Assembly: GCA_015711825.1 (NCBI GenBank) | Contig: JACVJD010000018.1 | Span: forward strand, 1-40,918 | DNA from: Candidatus Solincola daggyaiensis | Lineage (GTDB): Bacteria; Actinomycetota; Geothermincolia; Geothermincolales; RBG-13-55-18 | Direction: 5' to 3' | DNA length: 40,918 bases | In this document: piece by piece, positions 1-6,795 of the stretch | Layout of the letters: every line of letters starts with the position of its first letter | How positions within the stretch are numbered: the stretch's first letter is position 1 | Notes under the pieces: generated by a model | The model's input: the letters and a program-made list of their open reading frames with translations, nothing else | Told to the model about the DNA's origin: nothing | Databases searched by the model: none | Position numbers and translations under genes: made by a program

Positions 1-21
1 CCCGACATACACTCTACTCAT
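1..21 (-). CDS. 5' end of a gene running off the left edge (IS110-type transposase or RRM protein?)
   Basis: Read on the minus strand, an ATG at 21-19 opens seven codons, M-S-R-V-Y-V-G, before the window ends. A strong ribosome binding site (AAAGGAGG, positions 35-28) lies six bases upstream, so a real start is likely. Two families begin with a hydrophobic-Y-V-G motif like this: IS110/IS1111 recombinases (YVGIDVxK) and RRM RNA-binding proteins (YVGNL). The early codons AGT, AGA and TAT are unusual for this GC-rich genome. Together with the long structured leader, this leans towards a mobile-element gene. Seven residues cannot settle the family. Confidence 0.4.
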
Positions 22-240
22 GAGACGCCTCCTTTCAGTTAGGAGCCGATACTACCTACCTAATTGTTCGGAGGCGTCCGTTCATTATCATTCCACGCCT
101 CGTTCCATGTCCGAGGCTGTTCGGACCCCTATTTCAAATCATGAGAATGCTTCCCCCTTGCAAAGCCCATCCTTTTCCAACTTAGGGCCGCCAAGAAATC
201 CGGGGCGGCTCAAAACACTCCGCAGCCCTTAGGTCGGCAG
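22..240 (-). promoter_or_regulatory. structured leader of the left-edge gene; SD sequestered in a 9-bp stem
   Basis: This stretch has no convincing gene but is rich in inverted repeats. GACGCCTCC at 24-32 is the exact reverse complement of GGAGGCGTC at 70-78. In a minus-strand transcript this 9-bp stem would bury the GGAGG of the left-edge gene. Two mutually exclusive hairpins lie further out: GCCTCG 98-103 with CGAGGC 112-117, and GTCCGA 109-114 with TCGGAC 121-126. A third, GGCCGCC with GGCGGCT, lies near 187-210. The arrangement suggests translational control, or a structured noncoding RNA upstream of the gene. Confidence 0.4.
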
Positions 241-560
241 CCGGGCGACTACTTGAGGAGGGCGGCCCGAATGCGGCCGAATAGGAGACTCACGTATCGA
301 GCGAAGGGATGGTGGGGAAAAACCTGTAATCGGCTGAACGCAGCGGTAGTGGATACTCCATCTCCTTGACAGGGAAATGGAGGAGTATATTAATTGATGT
401 TTAATATATCTGAAAATAAGAAAAGCGGTTGATGAGACAACCGGAACACCGGGGATATCTGATCCGCAAATACCTTAAGCGCCGGGCAAACCTCGAAAAA
501 GGCAGGGTCGAGTGTGAAAGGGAGACTTAACAGCTTGATTAGGCATACCTGGAGGTAGAG
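241..560 (+). other. noncoding leader upstream of guaB3
   Basis: No reading frame here looks like a protein. Short hairpins can be drawn, for example GGTTG/CAACC near 428-443 and CTCGA/TCGAG near 492-512. The stretch 387-425 is distinctly AT-rich compared with the window. It holds the candidate guaB3 promoter. I matched it against purine, T-box and c-di-GMP riboswitch signatures from memory and none fits. Confidence 0.35.
353..393 (+). promoter_or_regulatory. candidate guaB3 promoter inside an inverted repeat
   Basis: TTGACA at 366-371 is a perfect -35 box. TATTAA at 388-393 (16-bp spacer) is the best -10 box; TATATT at 386-391 would give only 14 bp. An inverted repeat ATACTCC (353-359)/GGAGTAT (382-388), continued by ATCTCC (360-365) against GGAAAT (373-378), puts the -35 box in the loop and part of the -10 box in the right arm. 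A repressor site or an attenuating hairpin would both fit. Confidence 0.4.
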
Positions 561-1721
561 ATGGAGATCGAGATCGGGTTGGGTAAATTTGGTAGAAGGG
601 CGTACGGGTTAGACGACATCTCTATCGTCCCGTCCCGGCGCACGCGCGACGCGGACGACATAGATATAACCTGGGAGCTGGGCGGGCATCGCTTCGAGCT
701 GCCCCTCATCGCATCGGCCATGGACGCCGTGGTGGACGTGAAAATGGCCATAGCCATCGGGAAGCTTGGCGGGCTCGCGGTGCTTAACCTCGAGGGACTC
801 CAGACACGTTACGAGGACCCCGGACCGGTGTACGAGGAGATCGCGAGCCTGAGCAAGGAGGAGGCCACGCGGGGGATGCAACGGCTGTACCAGGAGCCGG
901 TCAAGGAGGAGCTCATCGCGCGGCGTATAAGGGAGATAAAGGAGGGAGGAGTGGTGGCCGCCGCCTCCCTCACCCCCCAAAGGGTGGAACAGTATTACCG
1001 CATCGCGCTGGAGGCGGGGCTTGACATCATGGTCATCCAGGGCACGGTGATAAGCGCCGAGCATGTCTCCTCGCGCAGCGAGCCCTTGAACCTCAAGAAG
1101 TTCATCGCCGAACTGCCCATCCCCACCATCGTGGGCGGCTGCGCCTCCTATTCCACCGCCCTGCATCTCATGCGCACGGGTGCGGTGGGGGTTCTGGTGG
1201 GAGTGGGGCCCGGAGCCGCCTGCACCACGCGCGGGGTGCTGGGCATAGGCGTGCCGCAAGCGACGGCTCTGGCAGATGCGGCGGCAGCGCGCATCCGCCA
1301 TCTCACGGAGACGGGAAAGTACGTCAACGTCATCGCCGACGGGGGCATGCGCACGGGTGGGGACATCGCCAAGGCCATCGCCTGTGGGGCGGACGCGGTG
1401 ATGCTGGGATCGCCCATAGCGGCCGCCAAGGAGGCTCCCGGCCTTGGTTACCATTGGGGCATGGCGACTTTCCACCCCGATCTTCCCCGCGGCACCAGGG
1501 TCAAGACGGAGCAGCGCTGGAGCATCGAGGAGATCCTGGTGGGGCCCGCGCACGAGAACGACGGCACCGTCAACCTCTTCGGCGCTTTGCGCACATCCAT
1601 GGCCACCTGCGGGTACGCAAACATCAAGGAGTTCCAGCGAGCCGAGGTGATGATCGCACCCGCCATCCGCACCGAGGGCAAGGCCATGCAATTCGAGCAG
1701 GGCGTGGGCATGATCAAATAG
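561..1721 (+). CDS. guaB3: GuaB3 family IMP dehydrogenase-related protein
   Basis: The 386-residue product is a TIM barrel of the IMP dehydrogenase/GMP reductase superfamily. It starts with the [13 protein letters not shown] segment typical of the GuaB3 branch and has no CBS pair. The catalytic loop is visible as [12 protein letters not shown] with Cys at about residue 221, and the phosphate-binding [14 protein letters not shown] stretch follows. IMP dehydrogenase converts IMP to XMP with NAD, the first step to GMP. GuaB3 was long regarded as an uncertain paralogue; at least one cyanobacterial member is reported active. GuaA, the next enzyme of the pathway, starts 53 bases downstream, which supports a true IMPDH role. 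The ATG is preceded by GGAGGT at good spacing. Confidence 0.9.
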   Translation: MEIEIGLGKFGRRAYGLDDISIVPSRRTRDADDIDITWELGGHRFELPLIASAMDAVVDVKMAIAIGKLGGLAVLNLEGLQTRYEDPGPVYEEIASLSKEEATRGMQRLYQEPVKEELIARRIREIKEGGVVAAASLTPQRVEQYYRIALEAGLDIMVIQGTVISAEHVSSRSEPLNLKKFIAELPIPTIVGGCASYSTALHLMRTGAVGVLVGVGPGAACTTRGVLGIGVPQATALADAAAARIRHLTETGKYVNVIADGGMRTGGDIAKAIACGADAVMLGSPIAAAKEAPGLGYHWGMATFHPDLPRGTRVKTEQRWSIEEILVGPAHENDGTVNLFGALRTSMATCGYANIKEFQRAEVMIAPAIRTEGKAMQFEQGVGMIK

Positions 1722-1774
1722 GCGCAGGCAAGCGCAAAGCGGGAAAGGCGGAAAGACGGCGGAAGGGAGGGAGA

Positions 1775-3316
1775 TTGGCCGCCGAAAAGAGGGACAGCGT
1801 GCTGGTGATAGACTTCGGGGCGCAATACGCCCAGCTCATCGCCCGCCGGGTAAGGGAGTGCAGGGTGTATTCGGAGATCGTGCCCCATGACATCTCGCCG
1901 GATGAGGTCAAAAAGCGCGGGGCCGGGGCACTGATCTTTTCGGGTGGACCTTCCAGTGTTTACCAGGAAGGTGCGCCGCTACCCCACCCCGCCATCATGG
2001 AAATGGGCCTGCCTATCCTGGGCATCTGCTATGGTCACCAGTTGCTGGCTCGCGAATTGGGGGGGCGGGTCGAGGCGACCGGGATACGCGAATACGGCAA
2101 GACGGATTTGGATGTAACAGGCGAGAGCTTGCTCTTCGACGGGCTGCCCCTGCACCAGATGGTCTGGATGAGCCACGGCGACACCGTGGTCGAGGCCCCC
2201 GAGGGCTTCAGGGTAACCGCCACTACCGCTTCCTCGCCGGTGGCGGCCATGGAGGATCCGCGGCGAAAGCTTTACGGCGTGCAGTTCCATCCCGAGGTCG
2301 TACATACCCCCATGGGAAAGGAGATCCTGAAGAACTTCCTCTTCTCGGCCGCCGACCTCCTTCCCACCTGGACCATGGTCTCCATCATCGAGCAGGCGGT
2401 GGAGGAGGTGCGCGGGCAGGTGGGCGACAGCAAGATCATCTGCGGCCTCTCCGGCGGAGTGGATTCCGCCACCGCGGCGGTGCTGGTGCATAAAGCGGTG
2501 GGCGACCAACTCACCTGCGTATTCGTCGACCACGGCCTTCTGCGCAAGGGGGAAGCCGATCAAGTGGAGGACACCTTCCGCCGCCACTTTCACATGAACC
2601 TCGTGCACGTCAAGGCCCAGGAGCGCTTTCTGAGACGCTTAAAAGGGGTGACCGACCCCGAGGTCAAGCGTAAGACCATCGGGGAGGAGTTCATCCGCGT
2701 CTTCGAGGAGGTGGCGCGGGAGATGAAGGACACCCACTTCCTGGTGCAGGGAACCTTATATCCCGACATCATCGAGAGCGGCACCCGCGATGCCGCCCGC
2801 ATAAAATCGCACCATAACGTGGGGGGGCTTCCCGAGGACATGGACTTCACCTTGGTGGAGCCCCTGCGCAACCTCTTCAAGGACGAGGTGCGCGCGGCAG
2901 GGGAGGAACTGGGGCTTCCGGAGGAGATCGTGTGGCGACAGCCCTTCCCCGGCCCCGGCTTGGCCATCCGCATCATCGGTGAGGTTACGGCGGAGAGGCT
3001 GGCCATCCTGCGCGACGCGGACGAGATCGTGGTGGAGGAGATCAAGCGCGCCGGGCTCTACCGTGAGGTCTGGCAGTCCTTCGCGGTGCTGCCGGATATT
3101 AAGTCGGTGGGGGTGATGGGGGACGAGCGCACCTATGCCTACCCCATCGTGGTGCGCGCCGTGACCAGCGAGGACGCCATGACCGCCGACTGGGCGCGCC
3201 TGCCCTACGAAGTCATGGAGCGCATCTCCAACCGCGTCATCAACGAGGTCAAGGGCGTGAACCGCGTGGTCCTGGACATCTCCTCCAAGCCTCCCGCCAC
3301 CATCGAATGGGAATAG
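1775..3316 (+). CDS. guaA: GMP synthase (glutamine-hydrolysing)
   Basis: This enzyme makes GMP from XMP, ATP and glutamine. An N-terminal class I glutamine amidotransferase domain has the nucleophile in GICYGHQLL (Cys about 85) and the His/Glu partners in FHPEVVHT. The ATP-pyrophosphatase domain carries the SGGVDSATA loop. The C-terminal dimerisation domain ends in the family signature [10 protein letters not shown] chose the TTG at 1775 because AAGGGAGG lies just upstream and the 513-residue length matches the family. The open frame continues far upstream into guaB3, but that part resembles nothing. The gene is very probably co-transcribed with guaB3. Confidence 0.95.
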   Translation: MAAEKRDSVLVIDFGAQYAQLIARRVRECRVYSEIVPHDISPDEVKKRGAGALIFSGGPSSVYQEGAPLPHPAIMEMGLPILGICYGHQLLARELGGRVEATGIREYGKTDLDVTGESLLFDGLPLHQMVWMSHGDTVVEAPEGFRVTATTASSPVAAMEDPRRKLYGVQFHPEVVHTPMGKEILKNFLFSAADLLPTWTMVSIIEQAVEEVRGQVGDSKIICGLSGGVDSATAAVLVHKAVGDQLTCVFVDHGLLRKGEADQVEDTFRRHFHMNLVHVKAQERFLRRLKGVTDPEVKRKTIGEEFIRVFEEVAREMKDTHFLVQGTLYPDIIESGTRDAARIKSHHNVGGLPEDMDFTLVEPLRNLFKDEVRAAGEELGLPEEIVWRQPFPGPGLAIRIIGEVTAERLAILRDADEIVVEEIKRAGLYREVWQSFAVLPDIKSVGVMGDERTYAYPIVVRAVTSEDAMTADWARLPYEVMERISNRVINEVKGVNRVVLDISSKPPATIEWE

Positions 3317-3417
3317 AGGCTCTGCGCCGACGCCCTCTCTACCCGCCCCCGCTCGTAGCTCTCGCAGGCGATGGGGGAGACCTTCTCCTGCCGCATCGCT
3401 TTTCCGCCCGCGAGGCT

Positions 3418-4647
3418 CTACTCCATCTCCTCGATGGCCAGGGGGAACTTCGAGGTCAGTTCGCAGCCGTCCTTCTCGATGACGATGGGGTTCTCGTAGC
3501 GGAAGCCCACCCCGTCCTCGGGGGCGGCGTACTGCATGGCCAGGATGACCATCTCGTTCTCCTGGTAAACGTGGTCGGGGTCGGTCCAGTAGGGGATGGG
3601 CACGTCCATGCTCGCCCCCACCCGCCACTCGTCCCCGAAGAGCCCGATGCCGTGCTCGACCCCGGGGAGGATGAAGTCGGAGCAGCCGCGCTCCTCCGCG
3701 AAGCGGCCGCATGCGGTGATGAGGTCCCCCGGGGTGGCCCCGGCCTTGTAGCTGTCCGCCACGAACTGCACGCAGGCCACGAAGTTGTCGGCGTGCCAGC
3801 GCTGCCTTTTGCTCGCCGGAGCTATGAGGTAGTTGTGGGAATGGTCCCCCAGGGCCAGCCGGAACATGGCGTGGAGGTCGAACATCAGCGCCTCGCCGGC
3901 GGCGAACTTTTTGGTGGTGGGAGGAGTGCAGGCTCCCAGGCCGGTGCGCCAGCCGCTGGAGATCTCGTTTAAGCCGGCGAAGTTCCACTCCGAGACGCTG
4001 CCCTCCCGTCGCATGGCCAGGGCGGCGATGCCCGCCAGCTCCGTCTCGGTCATCCCCTTCCAGCCGCCGTTCTCGATGGCCTCGCGCGCCGCCCGGTGCC
4101 CGGCGTCCACGATACGCCCCGCCTCGCGGAAACGGTTGATGGTGCCCTCGTCCTTGATGAGGGAGGCCCGGTCCACGATGTCGTGGGCGTTGATGAAATC
4201 GAATTCGGGCAGGGCGTCGCGGAAGCGCTCGTACTCGTAGTGGGTCATCCAGCCCTCGGCGGTGTAGGTGGCCATGCCGGTCTCGTATCCGATGCGCCCT
4301 TTGGCCAGGCCCAGCTCGTCCTGGATGAAGTACTGGATGACCTCGATCTGGTCCGCCCCGCTGGCGCCGAAGTAGCCGCGTACGTGGTCCTCGTCCAGCC
4401 AGGTCTCGCTCAGGAGGCGGGCGGAGTCGATGACGAAGGTGAAGACGGTGGGAAGGCCCTCGGCGGGTATGACCATGAAGGAGCGCCAGGGCACGAAGGC
4501 GTCGAGGACGAAGCTCATGGTGCGGATGCGCGAGGCGAGGTAGAGGTCGAGGTCGCGCTCGCGCATGCCCTCCTGGATGTCCAGGAGGCGCCTCTCGATG
4601 TCCACGGAATAGGGGTCGTTGGGATCGGGCTTGGGAATGTCCAGCAT
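3418..4647 (-). CDS. M24 family (creatinase/aminopeptidase P fold) protein
   Basis: About 409 residues with a creatinase-type N-terminal domain and a C-terminal pita-bread fold. The two metal-binding aspartates are visible 11 residues apart in FDLHAMFRLALGDHSHN, the histidine in PGVEHGIGL and the last glutamate in FRYENPIVIE. The other glutamate, normally in a TIEPG-like motif, is not obvious: the matching stretch reads MVILAMQYAAPE. The protein may therefore be a one-metal or non-peptidase member, as creatinase and the DMSP lyase DddP are. I prefer the ATG at 4647, which has GGGAG nine bases upstream, over the in-frame ATG at 4656, which the GGGAG abuts. It lies 40 bases after the SCP2 gene, likely in one operon. 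Confidence 0.8.
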   Translation of the reverse strand: MLDIPKPDPNDPYSVDIERRLLDIQEGMRERDLDLYLASRIRTMSFVLDAFVPWRSFMVIPAEGLPTVFTFVIDSARLLSETWLDEDHVRGYFGASGADQIEVIQYFIQDELGLAKGRIGYETGMATYTAEGWMTHYEYERFRDALPEFDFINAHDIVDRASLIKDEGTINRFREAGRIVDAGHRAAREAIENGGWKGMTETELAGIAALAMRREGSVSEWNFAGLNEISSGWRTGLGACTPPTTKKFAAGEALMFDLHAMFRLALGDHSHNYLIAPASKRQRWHADNFVACVQFVADSYKAGATPGDLITACGRFAEERGCSDFILPGVEHGIGLFGDEWRVGASMDVPIPYWTDPDHVYQENEMVILAMQYAAPEDGVGFRYENPIVIEKDGCELTSKFPLAIEEME

Positions 4648-4687
4648 CTCTATCATCTCCCGTCGTCTCGGCGCCGCGCCGGGCGCA

Positions 4688-5086
4688 TCAGAAATGGGTG
4701 GGAATGGTGGCGAGCACCTTGTTGAGCTTGTCCACCAAGGGGGCCAGGCGCAGGGCCTTGGCCATGTTGCCGCGCAGGGTGAGCTTGCGGGAGGTGAGCG
4801 CCTTCACCGCCCCCAGCTCGCCCCGGGTGATCTGGGCGAAGGTGGAGTAGTCGGCGATGATGCGGAACTCCGCCTTGGGGCCCTCGCCCTCCCCGGTCTC
4901 GAAGCCCGAGAGCCTGCCGTTCTCGAAGGCCACGTAGAAGTAGCGGTCTTTGCCGTCGGGGCAGTTCCTGTAGAGGTTGGTCATGGAGCTGGTGACGTTG
5001 TGCAGCATCTCCGGGGTCAGCTCCGCCTCCACCCTGCGGCGTCCCTCCTCGGCCCACTCCGGGCTGAGGTAAACCAGGTTGGCCAT
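4688..5086 (-). CDS. SCP2 sterol-binding domain protein
   Basis: A 132-residue stand-alone SCP2 domain. Its pattern FENGRLSGFETGEG...AEFRIIADYSTFAQITRGE, followed by a basic KLTLRGNMAKALRLAPLVDKL stretch, is typical of the fold, which binds lipids or acyl-CoA esters in a hydrophobic tunnel. The ATG at 5086 follows a near-perfect GAAAGGAGG. A longer upstream frame exists, but its first 40 residues look random. It is the first gene of a minus-strand pair with the M24 protein. The likely role is a soluble lipid or acyl-CoA carrier; the ligand is unknown. Confidence 0.85.
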   Translation of the reverse strand: MANLVYLSPEWAEEGRRRVEAELTPEMLHNVTSSMTNLYRNCPDGKDRYFYVAFENGRLSGFETGEGEGPKAEFRIIADYSTFAQITRGELGAVKALTSRKLTLRGNMAKALRLAPLVDKLNKVLATIPTHF

Positions 5087-5334
5087 GGCGACCTCCTTTC
5101 CGTAAGCGCCTTGCTGATTACAAGCATACATGCTGAGGCACTCGCGTCGCCATGACTTCGCGCCCCAAACTCTTAGGGTTATTCGTTCCCGTCGCGTGGA
5201 TACCACACCGTGCAGGGATGAAAAATCGCCCTGGGCATGAGAGATAGCGTTTTAGGTTTTGAGTTGTGTCGGGGTGGGCTCAGGACATGGGTGATAAGAT
5301 GGTGGCGCAAGGATGAAAACGAAAAGGAGGATAT

Positions 5335-6129
5335 ATGCCGGCAGTCCCGAAGGACGCCTCCTCGGTCTTGCTCCTGCGCGACGTCCCTGGGGGCGGCATC
5401 GAGGTGCTCATGGTAAGGAGGCACTCCGACAGCGACTTCGCGGCCGACATGCACGTCTTTCCCGGCGGAGCGGTGGAGGAACGCGACTGTGGGGAGGAGG
5501 CGGCCGGCCTGTGTGCCGGGCTCGGTCGCGAGGAAGCCGCATGCGTTCTGGATGGGGTGGAAGACCCCTCCCTGGCCCTGGGACTTTTCGTGGCGGCGAT
5601 CAGGGAGACCTTCGAGGAGACGGGGATACTGCTCGCGAGTGATGGCAGCGGGAAAATCGTTGACTGCCGAGGTGAGGCCGCCGCGCGTTTTGCCGCCTAC
5701 CGCGAGGAGATGAAGGCGGGAAGGATCTCCTTCACGCAAATGGTGGCGCGCGAGGGACTCAAGCTGGCGGTGGGCCGGCTGGCGTATTTCGCGCACTGGA
5801 TCACCCCCGAGATATCCCCTATAAGATTCGACGCCCGCTTCTTCCTCGCCGCGGCGCCCCTTTGCCAGGAGGCCCTGCATGACCATGTCGAGACCACCGA
5901 CCATGTGTGGATTTCTCCCGCGGAGGCTCTGGAGAGGAGCCGCAGGGGGGATTTCGCCATGCTCCCCCCCACGTTTATGAATCTCATGTCCATTGAGCGT
6001 TTCGCGAGCGTTGAGGAGGCCATGGCCTCCGCTTCCGGAAAGGAGGTCACGGCCGTGGCCCCGCAGGTGGTGGAAGAGAACGGGCGTTTGAGGCTGGTGC
6101 TGCCCGGGGATCCGGATTACCAAAGCTAG
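5335..6129 (+). CDS. Nudix hydrolase with split Nudix box (CoA-diphosphatase-like)
   Basis: A 264-residue Nudix protein. The Nudix box is interrupted: the glycine half is HVFPGGAVEERD (about residues 41-52), and the REUXEEXGU half, AIRETFEETGILL, follows only about 35 residues later. A long insertion at this place is known in the NUDT19-type group of eukaryotic (acyl-)CoA diphosphatases, so a CoA-ester or related substrate is a reasonable guess in this CoA-rich region. The C-terminal ARFFLAAAPL...TTDHVWISPAEAL is typical of that group. The ATG has AAGGAGG seven bases upstream. It appears to be transcribed alone. Confidence 0.85.
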   Translation: MPAVPKDASSVLLLRDVPGGGIEVLMVRRHSDSDFAADMHVFPGGAVEERDCGEEAAGLCAGLGREEAACVLDGVEDPSLALGLFVAAIRETFEETGILLASDGSGKIVDCRGEAAARFAAYREEMKAGRISFTQMVAREGLKLAVGRLAYFAHWITPEISPIRFDARFFLAAAPLCQEALHDHVETTDHVWISPAEALERSRRGDFAMLPPTFMNLMSIERFASVEEAMASASGKEVTAVAPQVVEENGRLRLVLPGDPDYQS

Positions 6130-6795
6130 AGACAGCGGGGGTTAAGGATGGGGCGCCTTTTCGCGCCGGCATATATGATTTGACGCGCGGATCCCGCCCT
6201 CGGCGGGTCGAGAAGGGATAGCATCGCTCCTCGTCGGACGTCTGAGCATTGGCCCTGAGTCGCCCAGCTCGGGTAGTACGGACGGTTCACACCCGGTTCC
6301 GTTGGCGGCTTGATCGCAATCGGCTCGTGTTCTTACAGGCGTAAGAGAACATATGGCGCCGACCGCGATTCCGGGATGAGGCCGCGAGACGGGGTTCTTT
6401 TCCGGAAAACCTGGGTGGAACGATGATGGCGACGGGATAGCGGTGTGAAAAAAAGCCGCGAGATATGGCATGGGGTAAAACCTGGTGGTAAACGTTGCGG
6501 CCTGAAAACCCGCATCCTGCGGCGAAGAGCCCTGGATGATTGCGGCGGTGGCCGTTTGTCCGCAGCCGGCTGTACTATACTCTGGTGCGGATCTCTGGCG
6601 CGGATCGGAGATTTTGAGCGGATCAGCGCGGCAGCTCGGTTGGATGACGGGAAGACCTCACGTTTTGAGCGCGAAGAGCCAGCATGAAGTGCCGGCCGAC
6701 CTCGATCCCGAGCGGCGGGAGGCGCTTCCTCCTGCTCATATGACTTGTTGGCGGCTCTGTCCCAAGGATGATTCAAGCCGAAGAGGAAGCGTGAC
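6130..6795 (+). other. 666-bp spacer before the helicase gene
   Basis: No frame here encodes a recognisable protein. It contains a tight hairpin GGCGC/GCGCC near 6152-6167 just after the Nudix stop, a perfect CCCGCC (6193-6198)/GGCGGG (6202-6207) hairpin, and an interrupted stem GTTCT-TAC/GTA-AGAAC at 6329-6350. A TATACT box at 6576-6581 has no good -35 partner. At 6698-6724 lies a near copy of the helicase 5' end (see the repeat entry). A frame at 6536-6799 overlaps the helicase ATG by four bases, but its composition is not protein-like. This may be a decayed gene. Confidence 0.4.
6698..6724 (+). repeat. imperfect partial copy of the pcrA 5' coding sequence
   Basis: Positions 6698-6724 match 6841-6867, inside the helicase gene, at 24 of 27 bases, 143 bp apart and out of frame with each other. 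In its own frame the first copy reads DLDPERREA, close to DLNPEQREA of the helicase. It could be the remnant of a duplicated or recombined start of a UvrD-like gene. Confidence 0.5.

Noticed and set aside
351-361. GGATACTCCAT shared with 32211-32222
   Set aside because: An 11-base match is expected many times by chance in 40 kb, and the contexts differ.
241-560. Possible group II intron or riboswitch remnant before guaB3
   Set aside because: Some stems and AAAACCTG-type stretches recall such RNAs, but no domain V hairpin, purine riboswitch core or T-box signature could be found.
609-1691. Long antisense frame opposite guaB3, and similar ones opposite guaA, the acyl-CoA dehydrogenases and the ligase
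   Set aside because: High GC content makes stop-free antisense frames common; the sense strand encodes a clear conserved protein in each case.
1454-1774. Upstream extension of the guaA frame into guaB3
   Set aside because: It overlaps guaB3, is low-complexity and is absent from the GMP synthase family; a TTG with a good ribosome binding site gives the normal length.
6255-6320. tRNA-like stretch with a GGTTC-type T-loop
   Set aside because: No matching acceptor stem, anticodon arm or CCA-side pairing could be drawn.
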